A program made the translations under genes and the position numbers. This document shows positions 25,620 through 34,055 of a DNA stretch of 64,000 nucleotides, in pieces. The stretch is from Roseimicrobium gellanilyticum. GTDB lineage: Bacteria > Verrucomicrobiota > Verrucomicrobiia > Verrucomicrobiales > Verrucomicrobiaceae. The notes below the pieces were generated by a model that worked only from the letters and a program-made list of their open reading frames with translations, had not been told where the DNA came from and did not search any database. The stretch lies in the NCBI RefSeq assembly GCF_003315205.1, contig NZ_QNRR01000004.1, positions 186,001-250,000 on the forward strand. Direction: 5' to 3'. The number at the start of each line of letters is the position of its first letter. The first letter of the stretch is position 1.

Positions 25620-26930
25620 ATGAGCGAAGCGTTTCCTGACATTCCGAAGATCCCGTTTGAGGGACCGAAGTCCAAGAATCCCCTGGCCTTCAAACATTAC
25701 AATGCGGACGAAGTGGTCGCTGGAAAGACCATGCGCGATCACATGCGTTTCGGCGTGGCCTACTGGCACGCGATGCGCAACACCCTCTCGGACCCGTTTG
25801 GGGCCGGCACCTCCCAGAAGCCGTGGGATGATGGCACGGACAGCATCGAGAATGCGAAGAAGCGCGCGCATGTGTGCTTCGAGTTCATGGATAAGCTCGG
25901 CATCGACTACTACTGCTTCCATGACCGCGATGTGGCTCCCGAGGGCAAGACCCTTGCCGAGAGCAACAAGAGCCTCGACGCCGTGGCGGACACGCTGGAG
26001 GAACTGCAGAAGGCCACCGGCAAGAAGCTCCTCTGGGGCACCGCCTGTCTCTTCGCGCATCCCCGTTACAACCAGGGCGCAGCCACCAGTCCGAATGCGA
26101 ATGTCTACGCCTACGCCGGTGCACAGGTGAAGAAGGCGCTGGAAGTCACGCATCGCCTCGGTGGTGAGGGCTACACCTTCTGGGGTGGTCGCGAAGGCTA
26201 CGCCACGCTGTGGAATACCAACATCAAGCGTGAGATGGATCACCTCGCCGCCTTCATGCACATGGCGGTGGACTACAAGAAGAAGATTGGCTTTGCCGGT
26301 CCCTTCTACATCGAGCCCAAGCCGCGTGAACCTTCCACGCACCAGTATGACAGCGACAGCGCCGCGTGCCTGAACTTCCTTCGCGAGTACGGTCTGCTGG
26401 AGCACTTCAAGCTGAACATCGAGACGAACCACGCCACGCTCGCCGGCCACACCATGCGCCATGAGCTGGAAGTTGCCCTCGCCGCCGGAGCGCTCGGGTC
26501 CATTGATGCGAACACGGGTGACGAACTCATCGGCTGGGACACGGATCAGTTCCCCACGGACATCTACCTCACCACGCAGATCATGCTGGTACTGCTGAAG
26601 ATGGGTGGCTTCACCACGGGCGGTCTGAACTTTGATGCGAAGTGCCGTCGCGAAAGCTTCGAGCCGGTGGATCTCTTCCACGCGCACATCGGAGGCATGG
26701 ATGCCTTCGCGCGCGGCCTGAAGATTGCTGCTGCCATCATTGAAGACGGTCGTCTCGACAACTTTGTGAAGCAGCGCTACAGCACCTTCGACAGTGGCAT
26801 TGGCGCCAAGGTGGAGCAGGGTGGCTGCACCCTCGAAGACCTCGAAGCCTACACGCTGAAAAACGGCGAACCCGTCATCGGCAGTGGCCGCCAGGAAATG
26901 CTGGAGAATCTGGTGAACGAGTTCATTTGA
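25620..26930 (+). CDS. xylA: Xylose isomerase
   Basis: 436 residues, the usual length of the E. coli-type (class II) enzymes. The catalytic pair His101 and Asp104 in [13 protein letters not shown] falls at the same positions as in the E. coli enzyme. Metal ligands occur in [28 protein letters not shown] and [17 protein letters not shown]. It interconverts D-xylose and D-xylulose (and D-glucose and D-fructose). No xylB or transporter is adjacent. A GGAGG lies about 20 bp upstream, farther than usual. It is monocistronic, with a strong terminator behind it. Confidence 0.97.
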   Translation: MSEAFPDIPKIPFEGPKSKNPLAFKHYNADEVVAGKTMRDHMRFGVAYWHAMRNTLSDPFGAGTSQKPWDDGTDSIENAKKRAHVCFEFMDKLGIDYYCFHDRDVAPEGKTLAESNKSLDAVADTLEELQKATGKKLLWGTACLFAHPRYNQGAATSPNANVYAYAGAQVKKALEVTHRLGGEGYTFWGGREGYATLWNTNIKREMDHLAAFMHMAVDYKKKIGFAGPFYIEPKPREPSTHQYDSDSAACLNFLREYGLLEHFKLNIETNHATLAGHTMRHELEVALAAGALGSIDANTGDELIGWDTDQFPTDIYLTTQIMLVLLKMGGFTTGGLNFDAKCRRESFEPVDLFHAHIGGMDAFARGLKIAAAIIEDGRLDNFVKQRYSTFDSGIGAKVEQGGCTLEDLEAYTLKNGEPVIGSGRQEMLENLVNEFI

Positions 26931-26966
26931 TTTTCAAGACAACCACTCAGGACGAAGCTCCCAACA

Positions 26967-27001
26967 AGAAGCCATCGCGGTATGCGATGGCTTCTTTGTT
27001 T
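26967..27001 (+). terminator. Rho-independent terminator of xylA
   Basis: AGAAGCCATCGC and GCGATGGCTTCT form a perfect 12-bp stem with a 5-nt loop, followed by TTGTTTGT. It lies 36 bp after the stop. Confidence 0.9.
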
Positions 27002-27060
27002 GTGCGGACTTTGAATGGAGTCCGCTTTGACAGCGGGTAGGGTCCGGCCTTCACTTTTCC

Positions 27061-27798
27061 ATGTCGATCGTCCAGCGCATTCAGGAGCATCTGGCCAACC
27101 CTCCATCCACTGAGGATGGTGAATCGTGGGACACGAAACCGTCACCGCCCTTCAGCGCGGATGAGATTGCCGCGATGGAGCGCAAACTTGGCCATTCGCT
27201 GCCAGCGGAGACGAGGGCATTGCTGGAATACTGCAGTGGTTTTGATGGGGGCACGCTCGAGTGTTTCGACTTCTGGGGACGGGATGAGACGTTTGCATAC
27301 CCGAAGAGTCTCAGGGAGCGCTTCCGGTGTATCGCCGTTGATGGGGCGGGCAATTTCTGGTTCTATTGGAAGGGAGCTGGGTCCGGCGATTTGGGACCTG
27401 TCTTCTATTATCAGCATGAGGGACCCATGTATTTTTATCAATGCGACAGCCTGGTGCAGTTCGTGGACGAGTGGCTGCGCGAGATGACGCCGCCGTATAA
27501 GAGTCTCATCAATGATGTGTATGAATTCCGCATCAGGCCGATCAAAGAACTCAACAACGATCTGCTCACGCGGGAAGCCGCCATGGCGGGCGGCGACGAG
27601 GTACTGCGCGCGTTTGCGGAACCGCTCGAGCAGGACGTGATGATCTATGATTTTCGAAGTGCGAAACCGGGTGATGGCGTTGACCTGCGCTACCTGGATT
27701 TCATTGCGGCGCACCCGAAGTGGCCCATCCTTGCCGGGCGCGGCAGGTCCACATTTTTGCGGAAGTTGAAAAGGTTCTTCTTCGGCAGAGCGCAGTAG
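27061..27798 (+). CDS. SMI1/KNR4 family protein
   Basis: 245 residues. The SMI1/KNR4 fold covers about residues 25-150, with PFSADEIAAMERKLGHSLPAETRALLEYCSGFDGG at its N-terminus (one block) and a conserved acidic centre. Such proteins are frequent immunity proteins in contact-dependent and polymorphic-toxin systems, but also occur as housekeeping scaffolds. No toxin gene is next to it. The C-terminal about 80 residues are not conserved in any family I know. It converges with the YbjN gene, 13 bp between stops. Confidence 0.85.
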   Translation: MSIVQRIQEHLANPPSTEDGESWDTKPSPPFSADEIAAMERKLGHSLPAETRALLEYCSGFDGGTLECFDFWGRDETFAYPKSLRERFRCIAVDGAGNFWFYWKGAGSGDLGPVFYYQHEGPMYFYQCDSLVQFVDEWLREMTPPYKSLINDVYEFRIRPIKELNNDLLTREAAMAGGDEVLRAFAEPLEQDVMIYDFRSAKPGDGVDLRYLDFIAAHPKWPILAGRGRSTFLRKLKRFFFGRAQ

Positions 27799-27811
27799 GT
27801 CGCCTCAAGGA

Positions 27812-28339
27812 CTACGCGTCGGCGGGCTTCGCTTCCTCTTCTCCCTCTTCCACAGGGTCGCCGGGAGGCAGCAGTTCCTCGCGCTTCAGCAGTTGCTGGA
27901 GATCCAGCAGGGGAAGCATGGCCTTCGTGGTGCGGCAGAGTTCGCCAAGGTAGGGAGTCATGCGGTCCATCTCCACCACGGCGTTATGCACGAGGTTGGT
28001 GATGAGTTCTTCATCGTGACGATGCTTCGGGAAGACATTCGCCTGACGGAACATGACCTGATTCGTGTCCCAATCCATTTCAAAGGCGCCGATGTTCAGC
28101 TCCTTGTTCACGCGCATGCAGAGCTCCGCAGTCCGCACGCGATGGGTGTCCGGTACCTTCACGGAGGCATTTGCCACCACGGCGAGGATTTGCATCTCGC
28201 CAAAGGACTGCACGTGCAGCGGCACCCGGGTATGGTAGGCCTCGAAACTGGCCTCCACGACTTCCATGCCGGGAATCTCGCGGTAGGCCCACCCCTTGCT
28301 CTTGAAGGCATTGAGGACAGCGACGTGCAGCGCGGACAT
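27812..28339 (-). CDS. YbjN domain protein
   Basis: 175 residues from ATG 28339. The alpha/beta YbjN fold resembles type III secretion chaperones. Typical phrases are GWAYREIPGMEVVEASFEAYHTRVPL, MQILAVVANASVKVPDTHRVR and NKELNIGAFEMDWDTNQVMFR (residue blocks in order). It ends in a Glu-rich acidic tail. YbjN proteins modulate stress, motility or surface functions in enterobacteria; the role here is unknown. The longer open frame upstream runs into tRNA-Pro and is not real. Confidence 0.85.
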   Translation of the reverse strand: MSALHVAVLNAFKSKGWAYREIPGMEVVEASFEAYHTRVPLHVQSFGEMQILAVVANASVKVPDTHRVRTAELCMRVNKELNIGAFEMDWDTNQVMFRQANVFPKHRHDEELITNLVHNAVVEMDRMTPYLGELCRTTKAMLPLLDLQQLLKREELLPPGDPVEEGEEEAKPADA

Positions 28340-28367
28340 GAAAAACTGACGACTCGGGGGCAAAAAA

Positions 28368-28444
28368 TGGTCGGGACGAGAGGATTCGAACCTCCGGCCT
28401 CGTGGTCCCAAACCACGCGCTCTACCAGGCTAAGCTACGTCCCG
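28368..28444 (-). tRNA. tRNA-Pro (anticodon UGG)
   Basis: A 77-nt cloverleaf on the minus strand with the 3' CCA encoded. The acceptor stem CGGGACG/CGTCCCG is perfect. The D arm is GCTTAGCCTGGTAGAGC. The anticodon stem CGTGG/CCACG encloses the loop TTTGGGA, giving UGG. The T arm is GGAGG-TTCGAAT-CCTCT. It lies 28 bp upstream of the YbjN gene on the same strand. Confidence 0.97.
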
Positions 28445-28697
28445 TAACTGAAAAACTGACTGATGGGCGCGTAACTTGGCCGGGATAGCGCTTTGCGCAA
28501 GTGATTCGTGCAGGCTTGATGCGCGCCAGTGTTCATAGTGTCAATTCACCCCGGGGTAGTTCACGCACAGACCCTTGCGGGGGGCAGGAAAAACTCGCTC
28601 AACTTCTTGCGCCCGCGCCCGTGGCTTCGGATCATGCGTATCCCATCCCCGGCCAGTGCCTGTCATGGCTGTGCCGAGCTCCGCCCATCACGCCTCA

Positions 28698-29933
28698 ATG
28701 TCGTCTTTTCCAGCCCCCCAAAAATCCCCAGTTCCCACGGGCCTTTCGGAACGCCTTCTTCTCCTCCTGCTCGCCACGGTGCAGTTCACCCACATCATGG
28801 ACTTCATGGTGATGATGCCGCTGGGGCCGCAGTTGATGCGCATCTTCCAGATTGAGCCGCACCAGTTCAGCCTGCTGGTCGCGTCCTACACCTTCAGCGC
28901 GGCCATGGCGGGATTGATTGGAGCGTTCTGGGTGGATCGGTTTGATCGGAAGCAGGCGCTGCTTTTCTGCTACGCAGGCTTCATCCTGGGCACGCTGGCT
29001 TGTGCGCTGGCACCCACCTACCACACCCTGCTGGCCGCGCGCGTGATCAGCGGCGCCTTCGGCGGTGTATCAGGAGCTATTGTGCTTACGGTGGTGGGGG
29101 ATGTGGTGCCGCTGGAGCGTCGTGCCGGGGCCATGGGCATCGTGATGGCGTCCTTCGCCTTTGCCGCAGTGGCGGGCGTGCCGGTGGGATTGTGGCTCGC
29201 CGCCATCTGGAGCTGGCATGCGCCTTTCATCATCATTGTGGTGGTGGGATGTATCCTGTGGGTCACGTGTCTGATGATTTTCCCCAGCCTGCGCGGACAC
29301 CTCACCGAGGGCGGGCACGTGCGGGGGCAGGCGCTGGCGGGGCTGCGTGAGCTGGTGACGAATGGAAACACGGTCACCGCCATGTTTTTCATGACGCTGC
29401 TGGTGTTGGGCCACTTCATGATCATTCCCTTCCTGAGTCCCAGCCTCGTGTCGAATGTGGGGCTGCAGGAGCATGAGCTTTCCTGGGTGTACCTCGTGGG
29501 CGGGTTCGCAAGCCTGTGCACATCACCGGTGGTCGGTCGCATGGCGGACAAGCATGGCCGCCTGCGCATGTTCGTCGTGACCATCGCAGGGGCGCTGGCG
29601 CCGATTTATTTCATCACCAATCAAGGCGCTACTCCGCTGTTCTGGGTGCTGGTGCTCGCGGCGCTGTTTTTCATCTTTGCCGGTGGGAGATTCGTTCCCG
29701 GGCAGGCGATCATCACCTCTGCCGTACCGGCCCGCTTGCGCGGCACCTTCATGAGTCTGAATAGCAGTGTGCGCGACATGGCTGCTGGACTGGCTTCGTT
29801 ACTTGGCGGACACATCGTGGCACGCGATGCCATCACTGGAAAAATCCTGCACTTCCCCACGCTGGGGTGGATCGCCATTGGCGCGAGCCTGCTGAGCATC
29901 TTCGTCGCCTCCCGGGTGAAGCCGGTGTCGTAA
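28698..29933 (+). CDS. MFS transporter, DHA1-like
   Basis: 411 residues with about twelve hydrophobic helices. Signature blocks are FMVMMPLGPQLMRIFQIEPHQFSLLVASYTFSAA in TM1-2, AFWVDRFDRKQALL in the first cytoplasmic loop (D-R-x-x-R-K), RVISGAFGGVSGAIV and VGRMADKHGRLRM at the second-half loop. The group includes drug:H+ antiporters and arabinose-efflux-type (AraJ-like) permeases. An in-frame ATG at 28665 would add 11 residues. Confidence 0.87.
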   Translation: MSSFPAPQKSPVPTGLSERLLLLLLATVQFTHIMDFMVMMPLGPQLMRIFQIEPHQFSLLVASYTFSAAMAGLIGAFWVDRFDRKQALLFCYAGFILGTLACALAPTYHTLLAARVISGAFGGVSGAIVLTVVGDVVPLERRAGAMGIVMASFAFAAVAGVPVGLWLAAIWSWHAPFIIIVVVGCILWVTCLMIFPSLRGHLTEGGHVRGQALAGLRELVTNGNTVTAMFFMTLLVLGHFMIIPFLSPSLVSNVGLQEHELSWVYLVGGFASLCTSPVVGRMADKHGRLRMFVVTIAGALAPIYFITNQGATPLFWVLVLAALFFIFAGGRFVPGQAIITSAVPARLRGTFMSLNSSVRDMAAGLASLLGGHIVARDAITGKILHFPTLGWIAIGASLLSIFVASRVKPVS

Positions 29934-29952
29934 GAAGCGCAGAGGCGCATGG

Positions 29953-29996
29953 CCATCCCCGCATCCGGCCGCGGTCAAAGGCCGGCGGAGATGGGG
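29953..29996. terminator. GC-rich hairpin between convergent genes
   Basis: CCATCCCCGCATCCGGCC and GGCCGGCGGAGATGGGG form a long imperfect stem with a 9-nt loop in the 82-bp gap between the MFS and metX stops. No T-run is present, so termination is only suggested. Confidence 0.4.
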
Positions 29997-30015
29997 CGGG
30001 GTCGGCCATGAATGA

Positions 30016-31224
30016 TTACAAGCCGAGGTTGTCCTCTTCCCACGCGGCATCGGTCGTCACGCCGCGCTTCAGGGTGTAGGCGAGGTGGGGCGTGTAGAGG
30101 GCAGGCTCCAGCAGGAAGGAGTCATGTCCTTTTTCCGAGTGCACGGTGATGTGCATGTTCGACACGCCTGCCTGCTCCAGCCAGCGCACGAGCTCCGCCT
30201 GCTCTTCTGGGTAGAAGCAGAAGTCGGAATCAATGCTGAAGACCAGCCAGTGATGGCCCGCCTGCCGGCTGATGGCAAAGAGTTCGCCGTGATTTTCCAC
30301 ATTCGCGTCGCGCAGCGGTTCGTAGCGCAGCCACATGTCGCAGATGCGCACATACGTGTTGGCATCGAAACGCTTCACGAACTTCTTCCCCTGGTGGAGC
30401 ATGTAGCTCTCCACATTGTGGCCCACTTTGTACCAGGAGAGCTGGTCGCCGGCCTGTACCACGTCACCACGCGCGCGGCGTTCAATCGCATCCAGGTGCA
30501 CAAAGGTCTTGTGCGAGATCATGCGGGCGAGGGCCATGCCGTACTCCGGCTCGGGGCCTCCGTAGTAGTTGCCACCTTTGAAGTGCGGGTCATTCTCAAT
30601 CGCCATCACCTGCTCGAAGACACCCAGACGCGAGAGCACCGTGGTGCGCATGCCGCTGGCGATGGAAACAATCAGACGCACCCGTTCGGGGAAGAGGGAG
30701 GCGAAGTTCAGCGTCATCAATCCGCCCACCGAAGGTCCTATCACTGCATGCAGCTTGTCGATGCCGAGCAGGTCGAGCAGCCTTGCCTGGGAGCGTACCA
30801 CATCGGCGGTGCTCACTTGGGGGAACTTGGATGCATAGGGCTTGCCCGTCTTCGCGTCGAGCGAGGCTGGCCCTGTGCTGCCGTAGCATCCGCCGACGAA
30901 GTTCGCACAGATGATGAAGAACTTGTCCGTATCCAGCGCCTTGCCGGGGCCAATGAAGAGCTCCCACCAGCCGCGATGGCAATCGTCCGTCCAGCGGCCA
31001 TTCGTATTTGGCACGGTGGAGCAGTAGCCAGCGGCGTGCTGGCTGCCGGAGAGCGCGTGAAAGAGGAGGATGGCGTTGGTCTTGTCCGCGTTCAGCGAGC
31101 CGTAGGTCTCGTACGCGAGCGTGAGGTCATCCATTTCCATGCCGCAGGTGAAGCGAAACGGATTTTCTGGAGTGGCCACACGCGCGAACTGCGCCTGCGT
31201 CGTATTGCTGGGAGGGGCGGACAT
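30016..31224 (-). CDS. metX: Homoserine O-acetyltransferase (MetX family)
   Basis: 402 residues of the alpha/beta-hydrolase-fold acyltransferases. It shows the family's AYETYGSLNADKTNAILLFHALSGSQHAAG region and WWELFIGPGKALDT. The nucleophile is Ser165 in GPSVGGLMTLNFA (GGSMGG in most members), with Asp in FSIDSDFCFYPEEQ and His in SEKGHDSFLLEP. It should make O-acetyl-L-homoserine for methionine synthesis; some members use succinyl-CoA or act on serine. No metY or metW is adjacent. ATG 31239 is an alternative start. Confidence 0.92.
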   Translation of the reverse strand: MSAPPSNTTQAQFARVATPENPFRFTCGMEMDDLTLAYETYGSLNADKTNAILLFHALSGSQHAAGYCSTVPNTNGRWTDDCHRGWWELFIGPGKALDTDKFFIICANFVGGCYGSTGPASLDAKTGKPYASKFPQVSTADVVRSQARLLDLLGIDKLHAVIGPSVGGLMTLNFASLFPERVRLIVSIASGMRTTVLSRLGVFEQVMAIENDPHFKGGNYYGGPEPEYGMALARMISHKTFVHLDAIERRARGDVVQAGDQLSWYKVGHNVESYMLHQGKKFVKRFDANTYVRICDMWLRYEPLRDANVENHGELFAISRQAGHHWLVFSIDSDFCFYPEEQAELVRWLEQAGVSNMHITVHSEKGHDSFLLEPALYTPHLAYTLKRGVTTDAAWEEDNLGL

Positions 31225-31374
31225 GGGGATGGGAAACATGGCCGCGATGCCGTTGCGGGCAAGCGGAATGCTGTCCGTTGCTGGCCCTCAGTCACGTAGG
31301 TGCTTCTTCATGCATAGACAAAAGTCAGCATCGCGGTACATTTAAGGCCCCTATTCACCACCTGCACCGCAGCC

Positions 31375-32319
31375 ATGGTCGCCATGCAATCCCCTGATGC
31401 ATCCGAGGACCCGGTCCTGACCGAGGGCTCGGTGCTGCCGGTGAGTTGGTCAGAGGACCTGCTCCGCAGCCTGGACTGGAAACGTCTGCTGGAGGTCATC
31501 CGCGCCCTGGCCGTGTACTCCGGCTATGAGCCCGGTGCCACGGCGGTGGAGCCTACGGCGGCAGCCCAATTTTTCATCGAAGACCCCAAGGCCCGTCAGA
31601 AGGGGAAGGCTCTGGTGCGGCTGGCCCCCTGGAGCCGCTGGATGGCCACGGTGGATTGCGTGACCGGTTTTGTGGAGGTCCTGGCGGCGAATGGCCACAT
31701 CCCCGGCATCTACATCGCCCCCGCTGGCGCCACCCCTGGTGCCCAAACAGCGGCCCGCAGCCGGGGCATTCAGCTCCTGGACGCCCGCCTGCTTGCGGCC
31801 CGGCTGAATGAGCTGCCGCAGGAGTACAGCGAGTATTTTCATGACCGCACCATGTCGGGCGTGGCCACGGTGCCCACCTGTCCGATCTGCTTGCGTCCGA
31901 TGACCAGCGCGGAGGAGCCGGACCCCGGTACTGTGAACATCGATGACCTGCCGGACCTGCGCTATGCGACCCACGATATCGTTGGGGAGCCCATCCATGC
32001 CCGGCGCATTGAGGTGCTCCAGAGCGGGGAGGTGCACTTCCTGCGCGAGGTGCGCGCCCGGGATGTGGTGGTGAATGGCGTGGTGAAGGGTGACTTTGTC
32101 TGTGACCGCTCTTTGCTGCTGAATCCCGGAGGTGTCTTATATGGGAGTGTGGCCGCGCGGTCGGTGCTCGTGCGCCCCGGCGGCGAGCTCAATGGCGAGA
32201 CCCGCATCCTGCAGGGACCTCTGGAGCCCATTGCGAAACTCGCGCGTGCCTGGGCCTGGCGTTGTGAGCATGTGCCCGCCCAGCCGGGGTGTGAGAAGGT
32301 GGTGTTTCACCCGCATTGA
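31375..32319 (+). CDS. Restriction-endonuclease-like (Mrr-type) domain fused to a bactofilin domain
   Basis: 314 residues, two parts. Residues about 30-150 read like the Mrr/PD-(D/E)xK fold: RLLEVIRALAVYSGY at the start, GHIPGIYIAPAGATPGAQTAARSRGIQLLDARLLAARL at the end (one block). The QxK strand is degraded (LVRLAPWSRWM), so catalysis is doubtful. A CPIC pair follows near residue 170. Residues about 205-285 are a bactofilin repeat (VVNGVVKGDFVCDRSLLLN, GVLYGSVAARSVLV, GELNGE). Bactofilins polymerise into membrane-associated filaments. The N-terminal domain may bind DNA or protein, giving a filament-linked adaptor. ATG 31384 is an alternative start. Confidence 0.78.
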   Translation: MVAMQSPDASEDPVLTEGSVLPVSWSEDLLRSLDWKRLLEVIRALAVYSGYEPGATAVEPTAAAQFFIEDPKARQKGKALVRLAPWSRWMATVDCVTGFVEVLAANGHIPGIYIAPAGATPGAQTAARSRGIQLLDARLLAARLNELPQEYSEYFHDRTMSGVATVPTCPICLRPMTSAEEPDPGTVNIDDLPDLRYATHDIVGEPIHARRIEVLQSGEVHFLREVRARDVVVNGVVKGDFVCDRSLLLNPGGVLYGSVAARSVLVRPGGELNGETRILQGPLEPIAKLARAWAWRCEHVPAQPGCEKVVFHPH

Positions 32320-32353
32320 GGGGAAGGGGAGGGCAGTGGGAATTCTGCGTTGC

Positions 32354-32406
32354 TGTCGGGTCTGAAGACCCAACGCCCGCTGTCAGGCCGGAAGGCCTAA
32401 CCTCCG
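32354..32406. repeat. Palindromic repeat family B, double hairpin
   Basis: Two adjoining hairpins: GGGTCTGAAGACCC and CAGGCCGGAAGGCCTAACCT, joined by AACGCCCGCTGT. The same pair occurs at 45936-45988, 59591-59647 and, with variants, 60612-60662. Confidence 0.75.
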
Positions 32407-32550
32407 CGGCCTCTTCACTCCGTTGTTGCCTGGCTATTTCGCGATGAAGCTTGCCGACTTTCTGAAGCGACGGCTGCGCGTCTCTGCCTCCCCTGCATCG
32501 AGGTTTCACCACGCTCACGCACATGCACCACCCCGACAGCAATGTCTTCC

Positions 32551-32593
32551 TTCTCTGCGTCCTTTGTGCCTCTGCCCCTTTGCGGTTAATCCG
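32551..32593. repeat. Dispersed repeat family F, copy 1
   Basis: Ends CCTTTGCGGTTAATCCGAGT and is preceded by TCTGCGTCCTTTGTGCCTCT. Related copies are at 46005-46060 (inverted) and 60519-60560. Confidence 0.65.
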
Positions 32594-32660
32594 AGTCGTC
32601 CTTGTGGCGCAATAAGCGAGCGGGGGGCTTTTGACGTGGCATGTGCCTCGGTGAAACGCG

Positions 32661-33662
32661 CTACCACGTCTGTTCCTTTGGCCAAGCGAGAAACACAGAG
32701 AGGCGTGGGGCGATTTCAGTCACGTCGAAAGGAGGGCTTTCCATGAAGCACTCGTACACAGGAGGGTCCTCGTGTCCGGGGCGCAGCCAGTATTCGAATG
32801 AGTCCGCGCTACCGAAGCAAAGCATGGTTTCTCCGGTGGCGGGATGTGTGCGCAGGGCTTTCTCGTTGGGTGGATGCAGTGCGAGGATAGAGTAGATCTC
32901 GTCTTCGTTCTCGAGACCCTTGGGATGGAGCGTCCAGCTATCCTTCCGCCACTCACTGCCGGGCTGCATCATGGCTTTGAAGGCGGCAGGCAGAGTGCAG
33001 CCGAGTTGCTGCTCCAGTGAGGCGAAGTCGACCGCCTCCCACTCGCGCCTTTCTTCCTCTGCTGCGGCTTGGGCAGCAGCGATGTCTTCTGTTTCAGTAG
33101 ACGCTCCTGTTCTTCGCAAGGCCTGCCATGCCAGAAATGCGCCCACGACGGCAAGGCCAAGGCTCAGCAACAGAGCGCCCAAATTTGGAACGAGGTCCTT
33201 GAAATCGGGATTCGCTATCATTCCCCTGCCGACGAAATACATTCCCGCCACTCCAAAACCCAGGAACAAGGCAGCAAACACCAGCAGCCAGAAGCCGATG
33301 AAGAGGCGCCAGAAGATATTGGCCATTCCTTTTTTCTTCCGCCAGTTGAGATAGCTCACGACTTCGAGGCCGTAGAGCACTCCCAGAGCCGGTCCGATGA
33401 GTACCGCAAAAATCATCGCGGGCCATGCGATGACACCCCAGGCCATCCCGTCATCGCTGCCTTTGCCAGAGGAAGCTCTGGCATAGAGGTAGAAAAATCC
33501 CACACACGCGAACCACACCAGGGCCGAGATACCGCATCCCCGCATGGATCTCCGTCCGGCATCGTGTCCATTGTGGGCCACGAGGATGGCGACGTCATCT
33601 TGCGGGCCGGCATCGATGCGTTCGGCGTTCTCGTCTTTTGGCGATGGGTCGTATGAGGCCAT
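32661..33662 (-). CDS. Membrane protein with C-terminal SMI1/KNR4-like domain
   Basis: 333 residues. An N-terminal cytoplasmic stretch is followed by four hydrophobic segments between about 45 and 190 (ALVWFACVGFFYLYA, VIAWPAMIFAVLIGPALGVL, LFIGFWLLVFAALFLGFGVA, LGALLLSLGLAVVGAFLAW). A Glu/Ala-rich linker follows, then about 110 residues resembling SMI1/KNR4 (FASLEQQLGCTLPAAFKAMM, then the acidic core). The architecture fits a membrane-anchored immunity or scaffold protein; no toxin gene is adjacent. Together with 27061-27798 this is the second such domain in 6 kb. Confidence 0.72.
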   Translation of the reverse strand: MASYDPSPKDENAERIDAGPQDDVAILVAHNGHDAGRRSMRGCGISALVWFACVGFFYLYARASSGKGSDDGMAWGVIAWPAMIFAVLIGPALGVLYGLEVVSYLNWRKKKGMANIFWRLFIGFWLLVFAALFLGFGVAGMYFVGRGMIANPDFKDLVPNLGALLLSLGLAVVGAFLAWQALRRTGASTETEDIAAAQAAAEEERREWEAVDFASLEQQLGCTLPAAFKAMMQPGSEWRKDSWTLHPKGLENEDEIYSILALHPPNEKALRTHPATGETMLCFGSADSFEYWLRPGHEDPPVYECFMESPPFDVTEIAPRLSVFLAWPKEQTW

Positions 33663-33776
33663 GCTTGCGCCAATCTACAGCAAGCGGAGTGCTCTGGCGG
33701 AGATTGTTGGAAGACGTCAGAGAATGGCCGCAAGAGAACGCTGGGAATACAAAGGCATCGAGCTGCGCCCTTTGTG

Positions 33777-33983
33777 CGACTAGAGCGGGTTAAGTTACAG
33801 TGTAGCCAATTTCGTCTTGGGGCGCGCCACCCCAACCGCGACCAGCGGTCGCGGCCACAGCTGCGGCCTGAACCATCCGCCACGGCAGTAAGTCTTGGTA
33901 CCACTGTGGCTGCGACCGCTGGTCGCGGTGCGGCAAGTCACCCCTGATCCAAGGCCACGACTTGGTTTAAACCGCCCTAGTCG
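33777..33983. repeat. MITE-like element with nested palindromes (family C)
   Basis: The ends are near-inverted repeats: CGACTAGAGCGGGTTAA at 33777-33793 against TTAAACCGCCCTAGTCG at 33967-33983, 15 of 17 matching. Inside are two facing copies of the GCGACCAGCGGTCGC-type palindrome with CCACAG flanks (33829-33862 and 33904-33930). It is about 207 bp with no coding capacity. I see no target-site duplication. The rest of the 33663-34055 gap is featureless. Confidence 0.72.
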
Positions 33984-34055
33984 GAAACTTTCCTCCAGCG
34001 TTGTTCCAAGCGGGGGTGAAGTTCCCTTTGCGGCTTCGCTTCGCTGCGTTTCAGC

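Larger units (their letters stand above)
32320..32660. other. Intergenic region of about 340 bp made largely of repeats
   Basis: It holds a family B palindrome (32354-32406) and a family F copy (32551-32593), listed separately. Between them I see no supported gene. Open frames crossing this stretch translate repeat sequence. Confidence 0.55.

Noticed and set aside
25557-26687. Long minus-strand frame over xylA
   Set aside because: xylA has all catalytic motifs in the plus frame; the antisense frame is a codon-bias shadow.
28340-28411. N-terminal extension of the YbjN protein
   Set aside because: The extension would translate part of tRNA-Pro; the YbjN fold starts at ATG 28339.
31225-31374. 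SAM or SAH riboswitch ahead of metX
   Set aside because: On the minus strand a GAGGGCCAGCAACGG string is loosely reminiscent of SAM-I, but the required stems and the GATGAA/GGCAACC elements are not present. A covariance-model search would settle it.
32423-32746. Plus-strand open frame of 107 codons
   Set aside because: It crosses the family F repeat and overlaps the end of the membrane SMI1-like gene; composition is Pro/Arg/Cys without structure.
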